Below are positions 1 through 8,261 of a stretch of 50,703 bases of DNA, one piece after another. Origin of the DNA: Bacteroidota bacterium (GTDB lineage Bacteria; Bacteroidota; JABWAT01). The notes below the pieces were generated by a model. It had not been told where the DNA came from, did not search any database, and worked only from the letters and a program-made list of their open reading frames with translations. The position numbers and the translations under genes were made by a program. Location of the stretch: the NCBI GenBank assembly GCA_013360915.1, contig JABWAT010000019.1, positions 1 to 50,703 of the forward strand, written 5' to 3'. How positions within the stretch are numbered: position 1 is the first letter of the stretch; each line of letters begins with the position of its first letter.

Positions 1-349
1 TTGTCGGGTTCATGGTTACGTCCTGTGACAAAATGCAAAAAAAAAAAAATGAGATGTCAAGGTCTGGTATAAAAATAGCGTTTTGGGAGAAGGAACACAG
101 GAGCCAGTAGCCAGTAGCCAGTAGCCAGAATTTCGCCTCCTCCGCCGGTGAGGGTCTGTTTCCTGGTTTTTCCCATCACCACTCACCCATCACCAATCCC
201 CAATCACCTGACTTCCTGCCTGTTACAACTTGTTACCGGCACTCTGAAACGAACCGGTCCGGTTTGGCGTTTATTAGTTGCACGTTACACAACCGGATCT
301 GGCTTTTCCGGCCGGATCAGAATCCGCTTCCACTTCTAATTCAAGTTTT
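1..349. other. Non-coding region upstream of the ABC transporter genes
   Basis: No convincing gene is visible in this stretch. It holds a run of 13 A at 37-49, a heptamer tandem repeat at 103-128, and a C/A-rich stretch at about 170-210 made of imperfect CATCACC/AATCACC-like units. An open frame from a TTG at 278 joins the ABC ATPase frame, but its residues before position 350 do not resemble the family. I could not find a clean TTG-N19/20-TAnnTTTG promoter here, although the operon at 350 needs one. Confidence 0.6.
103..128. repeat. Heptanucleotide tandem repeat (GCCAGTA, 3.7 copies)
   Basis: Three exact copies of GCCAGTA occupy 103-109, 110-116 and 117-123, followed by the partial copy GCCAG at 124-128. 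This is a period-7 simple sequence repeat in non-coding DNA, prone in principle to slipped-strand length change. No function can be read from it. Confidence 0.9.
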
Positions 350-1027
350 ATGATCTCCATTTCAAACCTGACCAAATCTTTTCCTTCGGGTGAATCCACG
401 CTGACCGTTCTGGACCAGGTCTCCTTTTCGGTAGAACAAGGAGAATTTATTTCCATTCTCGGTCCGAGCGGATCGGGAAAATCGACCTTACTCGGGCTGA
501 TGGCCGGATTGGATCGTCCCACAGCCGGATCGGTTTCTCTGGCCGGACGCAACCTGAATGAACTTTCCGAAGACGATCTGGCGGTTTTCCGGAATCAGAC
601 GGTCGGGTTTGTTTTTCAGTCTTTTCAACTGATTCCAACGCTGACTGCTCTTGAAAATGTCATGGTTCCGCTCGAACTCCTTCGCCGTCCGGATGCAGAA
701 ACCACCGCACAAAAATTGCTCGATCAGGTTGGGCTGGGTTCCCGGCTCGATCACTATCCGGTTCAGCTTTCGGGGGGAGAGCAGCAGCGGGTGGCCATTG
801 CACGCGCATTTTCGGGTTCACCCAAAATTCTGTTTGCCGATGAACCCACCGGCAACCTGGATCAGAAAACGGGTCAGCGGATTTTCGACCTGATGACCAG
901 CCTGAATCGTGAACATGGCACCACGCTGGTGATGGTCACTCACGATCAGAGTCTGGCCAACCGGTCTGGACGGATTATTCGTCTGGCCGATGGCAAACTG
1001 GTGAGTGACGAACGGGTGGGTGACTGA
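350..1027 (+). CDS. ABC transporter ATP-binding protein, YbbA/LolD-like
   Basis: This 225-residue protein is the ATPase of an envelope ABC system of the YbbA/LolD/MacB class, which couples ATP hydrolysis to an FtsX-like permease in the inner membrane. Visible motifs are Walker [10 protein letters not shown], the signature LSGGEQQR, Walker B with [12 protein letters not shown], and the H-loop histidine in VMVTHD. I chose the ATG at 350, which gives the usual LolD length (about 225-235) and starts with a typical first beta strand. The frame is open upstream to a TTG at 278, but those residues are unlike the family. The permease start at 1029 follows the stop by one base, so the two are translationally coupled. 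The substrate cannot be read. The YbbA/YbbP pair is known elsewhere next to a lysophospholipase, which is not present here. Confidence 0.9.
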   Translation: MISISNLTKSFPSGESTLTVLDQVSFSVEQGEFISILGPSGSGKSTLLGLMAGLDRPTAGSVSLAGRNLNELSEDDLAVFRNQTVGFVFQSFQLIPTLTALENVMVPLELLRRPDAETTAQKLLDQVGLGSRLDHYPVQLSGGEQQRVAIARAFSGSPKILFADEPTGNLDQKTGQRIFDLMTSLNREHGTTLVMVTHDQSLANRSGRIIRLADGKLVSDERVGD

Positions 1028-1028
1028 G

Positions 1029-3554
1029 ATGCGTTTACACTTTATCAGAAAACTGGCTGTTGAGGAATTCCGTTCGCAAAAATCCAGAATCGGCTTCCTG
1101 GTCCTGTCGGTATTTCTTGGTGTGGCTGCCCTGGTGGCAGTCAGTTCCTTCAGTGATAACCTGAAAGAATCGGTTGAACTTCAATCGCGGAAATTAAAAG
1201 GATCCGATCTGAGTTTTTCGGCTAACCGCGAGTTTCCCGATAGTCTTTCGCAGGTCTTTGATTCGCTTCGTTCGGCCGGCATGGAAGAATCACGGATTAC
1301 TCAGTTCCTCAGCATGGCCATCAATCCGGAAGATATGAACAGCCGGTTGGTACAGGTCAGGGCCATGAGCGGAGGCTATCCCTGGTATGGGGATGTGGTG
1401 ACCGAACCGGCCGATGCATGGTCGACCTTTCAGGATGGAAAGAAGGCCGTTGCCGATGAGAGCCTGCGGTTTCAGCTGGGACTTGAACCAGGTGATTCCA
1501 TAAAAATCGGACAGGCAAAGTTTGCCATTGCGGGATTTGTAAAGAAAATGGCCGGGGATGCCGGTTTTGGTTTTGGAGTATCTGCGCGGGTGTACCTGCC
1601 CGACCGGTATCTGCCCGAAACGGGTCTGATTCAATATGGCAGCCGGGTCCGTTATATATCAGAATGGAAAGGCGTGCCGGGTCAGGACATTGCTGCACTC
1701 ACCAACCGGATGGAAAACCAATGGCGCGAGGCCGACATCCGGGTCTCGAGTTACCTCAGCCGCGAGCAACGGCTGGGAGAAAACATCGACCGCGTGGGGA
1801 CCTTCCTCGGTCTGGTCAGTCTGATCGCCTTGCTGTTGGGTGGTATCGGGGTGGCTTCCTCCATCAATGTTTATATCAGGCAAAAGATGGATACCGTTGC
1901 CATTCTTCGCTGTCTGGGTGCAACCGGACCTGAGGTAGCCACCATTTATCTGTCGGTTTCTCTGATGATGGCCTCTGCCGGAATTATCGCCGGAGTGCTG
2001 GCTGGTATCGGGATCCAGTTTCTGATTCCGCTGGCCATCCAATCTTATCTGCCGGTTGAACTGGTGACCACTCTTTCCTGGCCGGCGATTCTGAAGGGGA
2101 TTCTCACCGGTCTGGTTGTAACTGTCACCTTCAGCTTGTTCCCGCTCAGCCGCCTGCTGCTGGTCTCTCCGCTTCATGCGCTCCGCCGCGATGTGGCACC
2201 TGCCGGAAGTCTTCGCAGGTCCCGGTTGATGACTGCTATTGTATCGGTATTGTTTCTGGGCACCTTGTGGACCATGTCGGTGATTCATGCGGGCAGTCTT
2301 CTGATCGGGTCGGTTTTTCTTGCCGGTATTCTGCTGGTGCTCGGGGTCTTGTACCTGATGTCACTGGTCATTGTCCGCGGAGCACGTCTGCTGAGGATCC
2401 GCCAGTTTTCCTACCCGGTGCGCCAATCGGTTTCGAATCTGTTCCGGCCGAATAATCAGACGGTGACGCTGGTTCTGGCTCTCGGTTTCGGTGTATTCCT
2501 TCTGCTGACCATTTATCAGCTGCAGAAAGGATTGCTCGATGAAATCACCTTTTCAGATGCCGGATCCCGGCCAAATCTGATTCTGTTCGATATTCAAAAG
2601 TCTCAGGTGGAACCATTGACGGCGCTGCTTGACAGCACACAGTGGTCCTATACCACTCCGCTTCCCCTGATTCCGGCACGGGTCTCGTCAATAAACTCGG
2701 TCTCGGCCCGCAGTCTGACCGATTCGGTCGGAAGGTCGGGTCCCAGAGGTGAGTTCATGGCCACTTACCGGTGGGATCTGCTCAGTACCGAAACCATTAC
2801 CGACGGAGCGTGGTGGACCGCCGGTAATAATGATCAGACCCCGGAAGTCTCCCTTGAAGTCATGTATGCCCGCCGGCTGGGTCTGAAAATCGGTGATCAG
2901 GTCGAGCTGGAAATTCTGGGCGCCAGGCGATCATTCACGCTTACTTCGATGAGGGAAGTGAACTGGATCGGAATGAGTCCCAATTTTATGGTTGTGGTAA
3001 AGCCCGGATCACTCGAACAGGCTCCTCAAACATTCCTGACCAGCCTGCACATTGATGGAGTGGAAACCAGAAGTGATTTCCAGCGGAAGCTGGCTGCCCG
3101 ATTTCCCAACATCATGGCCATTGATCTGACTCTGGTGATTGAAACGGTCGATTCCGTGCTCGATAAAATCGGACTGGTGATCCGTTTCATGGGTCTGTTC
3201 AGCATACTCACCGGGCTGATTGTGGTGGCCGGTGCCATTTCGAACGGAAAACTGCACCGGATTCGTGAAACAGCCCTGCTGCGGACGCTGGGTGCGGTCA
3301 AGTCCGTCATCCGGCAGATATTCACCCTCGAATTTATCATCCTCGGTGCGCTTGCATCAGTCACCGGTCTGGGATTGTCGGTCCTGGCCTCACAGCTGAT
3401 TCTGCGGGAGGTATTCTCAATTGCAGCGGCCATTCCTTTCACACTGATCGGGAATGGACTGCTGATCACCATTCTGCTGATGACCGGGGCCGGTTGGCTG
3501 ATCAACGGAAACCTGTTCCGGCTGAAACCGCTCGAGGTGTTGCGGCAGGATTGA
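1029..3554 (+). CDS. FtsX-like ABC permease, YbbP-type
   Basis: This 841-residue permease is the membrane partner of the preceding ATPase. It has a transmembrane segment near residues 18-40, a MacB-like periplasmic domain to about 250, a first FtsX block of three helices (about 255-390), two further helices (about 405-455), a second extracytoplasmic domain, and a second FtsX block (about 713-835). This two-FtsX layout with extra central helices is that of the YbbP family and differs from single-FtsX LolC/MacB proteins. The ATG at 1029 lies one base past the ATPase stop; an upstream in-frame GTG at 1005 would overlap the ATPase and is less likely. No membrane fusion protein or outer-membrane channel is encoded nearby, so export or lipid/protein extraction at the inner membrane is more likely than tripartite efflux. 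The substrate is unknown. Confidence 0.85.
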   Translation: MRLHFIRKLAVEEFRSQKSRIGFLVLSVFLGVAALVAVSSFSDNLKESVELQSRKLKGSDLSFSANREFPDSLSQVFDSLRSAGMEESRITQFLSMAINPEDMNSRLVQVRAMSGGYPWYGDVVTEPADAWSTFQDGKKAVADESLRFQLGLEPGDSIKIGQAKFAIAGFVKKMAGDAGFGFGVSARVYLPDRYLPETGLIQYGSRVRYISEWKGVPGQDIAALTNRMENQWREADIRVSSYLSREQRLGENIDRVGTFLGLVSLIALLLGGIGVASSINVYIRQKMDTVAILRCLGATGPEVATIYLSVSLMMASAGIIAGVLAGIGIQFLIPLAIQSYLPVELVTTLSWPAILKGILTGLVVTVTFSLFPLSRLLLVSPLHALRRDVAPAGSLRRSRLMTAIVSVLFLGTLWTMSVIHAGSLLIGSVFLAGILLVLGVLYLMSLVIVRGARLLRIRQFSYPVRQSVSNLFRPNNQTVTLVLALGFGVFLLLTIYQLQKGLLDEITFSDAGSRPNLILFDIQKSQVEPLTALLDSTQWSYTTPLPLIPARVSSINSVSARSLTDSVGRSGPRGEFMATYRWDLLSTETITDGAWWTAGNNDQTPEVSLEVMYARRLGLKIGDQVELEILGARRSFTLTSMREVNWIGMSPNFMVVVKPGSLEQAPQTFLTSLHIDGVETRSDFQRKLAARFPNIMAIDLTLVIETVDSVLDKIGLVIRFMGLFSILTGLIVVAGAISNGKLHRIRETALLRTLGAVKSVIRQIFTLEFIILGALASVTGLGLSVLASQLILREVFSIAAAIPFTLIGNGLLITILLMTGAGWLINGNLFRLKPLEVLRQD

Positions 3555-3599
3555 ACCCGTAAGAAATGGGTAAAATTGCGGTTACGGATGGCATTCTGG

Positions 3600-3629
3600 T
3601 TGAAAAACAGAACGGACCTCCTATCTTTG
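3600..3629 (+). promoter_or_regulatory. Bacteroidota-type promoter (TTG-N19-TATCTTTG)
   Basis: TTG at 3600-3602 is followed after 19 bases by TATCTTTG at 3622-3629, which fits the known Bacteroidota sigma-ABfr pattern TTG-N17/23-TAnnTTTG. Transcription would begin near 3636, giving a leader of roughly 115 bases before the ATG at 3752. The site lies inside the upstream extension of the open frame, which supports the downstream start. Seen by pattern only. Confidence 0.6.
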
Positions 3630-3751
3630 CAGGTTCTTTAACGGTACTCTATCCCGGGCCCGCAGTTGTTTCGCCGGTAACCACCAAATGGTCATCCGGT
3701 CTCCTGCTCTGGCCTGGTCTGACAACGGGGACGATCTCCGGAAAGGCGGCT

Positions 3752-4978
3752 ATGACCATTGACAATCTGATTCAGGAAATGCAGGACCTCAAGACGCTTG
3801 AGGCGACTTTTCTCGCAGGTAAGCTGGAAAAAAAACACGACTATTGGAATAAAGTCACCACCATTCAGCAATTGCTGGTGAAAGTTCCTGAATTAAAAGC
3901 AGCCGACTACGAAAAGTACAAAGCAGAAGTCGAGGCCTCGGTTGCCACGATCAAGACCTTCCAGGCAGAACGCGAACGGCGTTACATTGCCATGAAGGAG
4001 CAGATGCATTACAATCAGGTACAGATTGAAAAGGAACTGGAACCCCTCGAGGTTTCTTTCCGCACCTTCCAGGAAGATCCTTCCCAGAAACCTGATATTG
4101 ACTATTTCAATACCATTAACCGCCTTGCCAAGCGGATTCAGACGGTTCGTCCGCTCGAAAACGAGGTTCGTGAGTCGCTGACCGCGCGTGTTACCACCAT
4201 CCTTTCCACACTCGATGAACAGCGTCAGGCGGCTCGTGAGCAACGCATTCAGGAATCTGAAGCGGTCAGAAGTGCGGTTCAGGCTAAGATCGATGCAGCC
4301 ATGCTGGCCCTCACATCGGCACCTGATGAAAGAAAACAAACGGCCTACGACGAATTTTTCGCCATCATGGAAGCATTGAAATCCGAACTGGATTCTGAAA
4401 CCATGGTGAAAAAGCACGTCGATTCCCTCTGGAAATACTGGAAGAAGGTCAAGGAGGATGCCAAGGACCTGCTGACCACGCTCTACACCACCAATTATGA
4501 GCAATTAACAGCCGATATTGATGCCTTTGTTGCCCGTCTGGAAACCATCGACAACCCGAAAGAGGCGGTCAACCAGTACAAGGCCATTCAGAAAAAAGCC
4601 ATCGCTGCTGTGATCAAACGCCGGCAGAAGGATAAGGTTTTCAAGCGCTTTAAGGAAATCTGGACCACCATTCAGACCCGGTTCGAATCCCACTATCAGG
4701 AAATGGAAGCTCAGCGGAAATACCGCGATGAGCAACGCCAGAAGGAACAGGAACGCCGGTCTTCTGAAAAGGACCGCCAATCCGATCAGCTTCGTGAACA
4801 ACTGGCTATCCATGAAGAAGCGGTGGTTCGTCTGAAAGCCGATATCAAGGTTTCCAAGAGTGAGACCTTTATCAGAAAAGCAGAAGAAGTGCTGATGGTT
4901 CAGGAGCAGATGATTGCCGAAATTCAGAAGAAACTGAGCAGGGTCGGCACATCAGAAGACAAACCATCCCGTAAATAA
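3752..4978 (+). CDS. Cytoplasmic coiled-coil protein, weakly DUF349-like
   Basis: I do not recognise this gene with certainty. The product, 408 residues from the ATG at 3752, has no signal peptide or membrane segment. It is rich in Lys, Glu, Gln and Arg in long heptad-like helices, especially at about 60-250 and 340-395. Tryptophan-containing segments such as LWKYWKKVKED and FKEIWTTIQTRFE loosely recall DUF349 repeats of Bacteroidota proteins, but the match is weak. The frame is open back to 3566; I prefer 3752 because the stretch before it is low-quality protein, a promoter sits in it, and an AAAGGCGG sequence precedes the ATG. It stands alone, 197 bases after the permease and 126 before hisD. 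Function unknown. Confidence 0.7.
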   Translation: MTIDNLIQEMQDLKTLEATFLAGKLEKKHDYWNKVTTIQQLLVKVPELKAADYEKYKAEVEASVATIKTFQAERERRYIAMKEQMHYNQVQIEKELEPLEVSFRTFQEDPSQKPDIDYFNTINRLAKRIQTVRPLENEVRESLTARVTTILSTLDEQRQAAREQRIQESEAVRSAVQAKIDAAMLALTSAPDERKQTAYDEFFAIMEALKSELDSETMVKKHVDSLWKYWKKVKEDAKDLLTTLYTTNYEQLTADIDAFVARLETIDNPKEAVNQYKAIQKKAIAAVIKRRQKDKVFKRFKEIWTTIQTRFESHYQEMEAQRKYRDEQRQKEQERRSSEKDRQSDQLREQLAIHEEAVVRLKADIKVSKSETFIRKAEEVLMVQEQMIAEIQKKLSRVGTSEDKPSRK

Positions 4979-5008
4979 TTCAGCCGGTCCGGTTAAGCAG
5001 TCATCAAA

Positions 5009-5046
5009 CCGGAGGTGCACTCCGGCCGGACTGCAGCGGTCCGGCC
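5009..5046 (+). promoter_or_regulatory. Two overlapping, mutually exclusive hairpins before hisD
   Basis: Two perfect GC-rich inverted repeats share two bases. CCGGAG (5009-5014) pairs with CTCCGG (5020-5025), and GGCCGGAC (5024-5031) pairs with GTCCGGCC (5039-5046). Both cannot form fully at once. They lie between the coiled-coil gene and hisD. Neither is followed by a T tract and no leader peptide rich in His codons is evident, so a his attenuator is only a possibility. They could also be a simple intergenic structure or a weak terminator of the gene before. Confidence 0.35.
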
Positions 5047-5104
5047 TGATCTGCCGGCCATCACACGCTGATACCATTTTTCAGGAAAAGCTGGCAAATC
5101 CGTT

Positions 5105-6409
5105 ATGATGCTACCGGTTTATCTTCCCGCCAACAGGGAAGACTACTTCAGAAAACTTCAATCCCGTCGTCTTTTCGATTCTACCTCTCTCAACGAGCAG
5201 GTTTCCTCCATCCTCCGCGAAGTCAGGGTTCACGGCGATGCGGCGGTTCGTGCCTTTACCCGTCGCTTTGATGGTTTTGATCCCGACCCGATCCGTGTGC
5301 CGGAATCTGATTGGACCGGGGCGGCTTCCCGACTGGAACCGGGAACCCGGGAAATTCTCGGCCTGGCCATTGAACGGATCCGTAATTTCCACCTGAATCA
5401 GCAGGAACAAAGCTGGACAGTGGCTGGTCCTTACGGTGAGATTCTGGGTCAGAAAGTGACGCCGCTGGAAAGGGTGGGCGTTTATGTGCCCGGGGGGAAG
5501 GCCTTTTATCCATCGTCCCTTCTGATGAATGTGATTCCTGCTCAGGTGGCAGGAGTCGATGAAATTGTAGTGGTGACGCCTGCCGGTAAGGATGGACGCC
5601 TGAGTCCGGTGCTGCTGGGGGCATGCGATTTACTTGGAATTAAGGAAATCTACCGGATCGGTGGGGCACAGGCCGTGGCAGCCCTTGCCTTTGGAACTGA
5701 ATCGGTCCGCCCGGTCGATATGATAACAGGGCCAGGGAATCAATATGTGGCCAAAGCGAAGCAGCTTGTTTTCGGATTTGTGAAAATTGACAGCATAGCA
5801 GGTCCCAGTGAAGTGACCATTATTGCCGATGACACAGCCGACACCGATGCCCTGATTCTTGATCTGTTCAGTCAGGCCGAACATGACGAGCAGGCTGCCG
5901 TAACCCTGATCAGTCTGGACCCCGCCCTGCCCGGGAAACTGCAGGAACGCTTACCCGCCCTTCTTGAAATTCAACCGAGGAAAGCAATCATTGCCGCCTC
6001 GCTTCAATCCTTTGGCGGTTTGTTACCCGTTGATTCGGTGGAAGAAGCTTTTGAACTGGCTAACCGGATTGCTCCCGAACATCTGGAACTGCTGCTGGAC
6101 TTTCCTGAATCGCATTTGTACCGGGTACGGCATGCCGGGGCGGTGTTCATTGGGCACTGGTCGCCCGAAGCAGCAGGTGACTATCTGGCGGGACCGAATC
6201 ACGTGCTGCCGACCTGCGGAACCGCCCGGTTCTTTTCTCCGCTTGGCGTTTATGATTTTATGAAACGAACCTCGGTAATCCATTTGAATGAAGAAGCGAT
6301 GAAAGCCATCGGCCCGGCTGTGGCTGCATTCGCTGATCTCGAAAGCCTGACTGCACATGGCGATTCTGCCCGATTAAGAACCGGTAAAACCGGCCAATCA
6401 GGCTCATGA
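5105..6409 (+). CDS. hisD: Histidinol dehydrogenase
   Basis: This enzyme performs the last two oxidation steps of histidine synthesis, L-histidinol to L-histidine with two NAD+. The 434 residues match the usual length. Family signatures are visible: the VPGGKAFYPSS segment, the IGGAQAVAALAFG segment, the TGPGNQYVAKAK segment, the zinc-site SQAEHDEQA region, EHLELL, and the AGPNHVLPT motif near the C-terminus. The start is the first of two adjacent ATG codons. It overlaps hisC by four bases (ATGA). The other usual his partners hisG and hisB are not in the window, so this is a partial his cluster, followed unusually by electron-transfer flavoprotein genes. Confidence 0.96.
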   Translation: MMLPVYLPANREDYFRKLQSRRLFDSTSLNEQVSSILREVRVHGDAAVRAFTRRFDGFDPDPIRVPESDWTGAASRLEPGTREILGLAIERIRNFHLNQQEQSWTVAGPYGEILGQKVTPLERVGVYVPGGKAFYPSSLLMNVIPAQVAGVDEIVVVTPAGKDGRLSPVLLGACDLLGIKEIYRIGGAQAVAALAFGTESVRPVDMITGPGNQYVAKAKQLVFGFVKIDSIAGPSEVTIIADDTADTDALILDLFSQAEHDEQAAVTLISLDPALPGKLQERLPALLEIQPRKAIIAASLQSFGGLLPVDSVEEAFELANRIAPEHLELLLDFPESHLYRVRHAGAVFIGHWSPEAAGDYLAGPNHVLPTCGTARFFSPLGVYDFMKRTSVIHLNEEAMKAIGPAVAAFADLESLTAHGDSARLRTGKTGQSGS

Positions 6410-7485
6410 CCACCGAACACTTCTTCCGGTCGGTCGTTCTCCGTGAAAAGGCCTATCACGTCAGTGATGATTCAGCACCGGTTAAACTGAATCAGAACGA
6501 AAATCCCTATTCGCCTCCGGCTGAACTGACAGAGGCCTTGGTGGCCGATTTCAGGCAGTTTGCACTGAACCGGTACCCATCGGTTTTCCCCGATGAACTG
6601 AATAAAAAGCTGGCTGAACATCTGGGGGTTCACCCCGACTGCATTCTGACCGGACACGGCAGCAATGAACTCATATATTCCTCTCTGTGGGCGATTCTGG
6701 GTTATGGGGACCGGGTCTTTATTCCGTCACCCTCCTTCTCACTGTATGGAACTGTGGCCGGTTTCTGCGAGGCATCGGTTCTGTCGGTTCTGCCCGATGA
6801 ACATACACTCCGTCATGATCCGGTGGTGCTGGAAGAAGAACTGATCAGGCATCAGCCCAAACTGACCATTCTCTGCAATCCGAATAATCCATCTGCGCAG
6901 GTTATTCCGCATGCCGACCTGACCAACCTGATTCAAAAGGCAGCGGGACTGGTGTGGCTGGATGAAGCGTACATCGATTATTCGGTGAATCCCACGCTGG
7001 TTCCTGTTCTTGATGACTACCGGAACCTCATTATTCTGCGCACTTTTTCAAAAGCTTACGGATTGGCCGGAATCCGGCTTGGCTATCTGCTGGGTTCTCC
7101 TGAGGTCATGATTCAGCTCAGAAAAACGAAGGTTCCCTTTACGGTGGATGCCTTCAGTCAGCGGGTGGGAATCCGCCTTCTCGAGCATCAGGACTGGGTG
7201 GAATCGGTCACCCGGCAGATTCTGGCTGAGCGGTCCAGACTTGCTTCGGAACTGAGCCGGTTATCAGGGCTCCGTTTATTTGAAACCGATACGAACTTTT
7301 TTATTTTTAAAGTTCTGGAAAAAACGGCCGCAAGCGTGTTCCGGGAACTGGTAAATGGCGGTGTGCTGGTCCGGAATGTCAGCGGATATCCGGCAATGGC
7401 AGACTGCCTGAGAGTCAATGTGGGAACACCCGAAGAAAACGACCATTTTCTTAAGACCATGAAGATGATTTTTCCAGCTAATTAG
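6406..7485 (+). CDS. hisC: Histidinol-phosphate aminotransferase
   Basis: This PLP-dependent class I/II aminotransferase converts imidazole-acetol phosphate to histidinol phosphate with glutamate as donor. Its 359 residues are normal for HisC. Recognisable features are the LNQNENPYSPP N-terminal motif, LTGHGSNELI, LCNPNNPSAQ, LDEAYIDY, the Schiff-base lysine in RTFSKAYGLAGIRLGY, and the late GYPAMADCLRVNVGTPEEN region. The ATG overlaps the hisD stop by four bases, so the two are co-translated. A related aromatic aminotransferase function cannot be excluded by sequence, but the pairing with hisD makes HisC by far the best reading. Confidence 0.95.
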   Translation: MTTEHFFRSVVLREKAYHVSDDSAPVKLNQNENPYSPPAELTEALVADFRQFALNRYPSVFPDELNKKLAEHLGVHPDCILTGHGSNELIYSSLWAILGYGDRVFIPSPSFSLYGTVAGFCEASVLSVLPDEHTLRHDPVVLEEELIRHQPKLTILCNPNNPSAQVIPHADLTNLIQKAAGLVWLDEAYIDYSVNPTLVPVLDDYRNLIILRTFSKAYGLAGIRLGYLLGSPEVMIQLRKTKVPFTVDAFSQRVGIRLLEHQDWVESVTRQILAERSRLASELSRLSGLRLFETDTNFFIFKVLEKTAASVFRELVNGGVLVRNVSGYPAMADCLRVNVGTPEENDHFLKTMKMIFPAN

Positions 7486-7489
7486 GAAA

Positions 7490-7495
7490 AGGAGA
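7490..7495 (+). promoter_or_regulatory. Ribosome binding site selecting the GTG start of etfB
   Basis: AGGAGA at 7490-7495 lies seven bases before the GTG at 7503 and fixes this non-ATG start. It follows directly on the hisC stop. Confidence 0.7.
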
Positions 7496-7502
7496 CCAAC
7501 CT

Positions 7503-8249
7503 GTGAATCTGTTTGTTTGTGTCAGTCAGGTTCCCGATACCGCCACCCGGATTAAAATCAGGGATGACGGCCGGACCATCGACCCTGCTGACGTTAATTT
7601 TATTCTGAATCCCTTCGATGAGTTTGCCGTTGAGGCAGCCCTGAAACTGAAAGAAGCTCATGGCGGAGAAGTGACCATTCTCTCGGTGGGCGATGACTCG
7701 GTGATCAACACCATCCGCAAGGCCCTTGCCATGGGAGCCGACAAAGCCGTTCACATCAAAGCCGCCGGTGAGTTTGATGGGTATCAGGCTGCCGAAGCGG
7801 TAGCCGCCTATCTGAAAGATAAACAGGCCGATCTGGTGCTGACCGGTAAAGAATCGGTAGATACCAACAGCGGGCAGTTTGCCACGTTTCTGGGCGCAAT
7901 GCTCGATTTTTCGGTGGTGAATGTGGCTGTTACCCTTACTCTGGAAGGAACAGTTGTAAAGGCTGAGCGTGAGATTGAAGGTGGTCGCGAAGTGGTTCAT
8001 GCACAGCTTCCGGCTGTGGTTTCCTGTCAGAAGGGACTCAATGAACCCCGCCTGCCAACCCTAAAGGGAATCATGGCAAGCAAAACCAAAAAGCCCGAGG
8101 AACTGGCATTGCCAGCCGGGGACTCTGCCTCCAGGATTGAAAGTCTGGCCAAACCACCGGCTAAAGCAGCCGGGAAAATCGTTGGATCGGATGTGTCGGC
8201 AGTGCCGGCATTGGTCGATCTGTTAATGAACGAAGCCAAAGTGATCTGA
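7503..8249 (+). CDS. etfB: Electron transfer flavoprotein, beta subunit
   Basis: EtfB forms with EtfA a soluble FAD/AMP heterodimer that passes electrons from acyl-CoA and other dehydrogenases to a quinone reductase. The 248 residues fit the family. The N-terminal MNLFVCVSQVPDT strand, NPFDEFAVEAALKLKE, the AMP-region segments around DKAVHIK and LTGKESVDTNSGQ, and the PAVVSCQKGLNEPR motif are all characteristic. Translation starts at a GTG behind AGGAGA. It is followed after 12 bases by etfA. The pair sits between hisC and a nuclease-domain gene with short gaps throughout, suggesting one transcript. No acyl-CoA dehydrogenase or ETF:quinone oxidoreductase is encoded in the window. Confidence 0.95.
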   Translation: MNLFVCVSQVPDTATRIKIRDDGRTIDPADVNFILNPFDEFAVEAALKLKEAHGGEVTILSVGDDSVINTIRKALAMGADKAVHIKAAGEFDGYQAAEAVAAYLKDKQADLVLTGKESVDTNSGQFATFLGAMLDFSVVNVAVTLTLEGTVVKAEREIEGGREVVHAQLPAVVSCQKGLNEPRLPTLKGIMASKTKKPEELALPAGDSASRIESLAKPPAKAAGKIVGSDVSAVPALVDLLMNEAKVI

Positions 8250-8261
8250 GGGGAGCCAGTC

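Noticed and set aside
278-349. TTG start extending the ABC ATPase by 24 residues
   Set aside because: The added residues are unlike any LolD/YbbA N-terminus and the ATG at 350 gives the family length.
1659-2288. 209-residue minus-strand open frame inside the YbbP permease gene
   Set aside because: Gln/His/Arg-rich translation typical of the antisense of a membrane-protein gene; no motif, no ribosome site.
3566-3751. Upstream start of the coiled-coil protein
   Set aside because: The 62 extra residues are Pro/Gly/Thr-rich and unlike the helical rest, and they contain a TTG-N19-TATCTTTG promoter.
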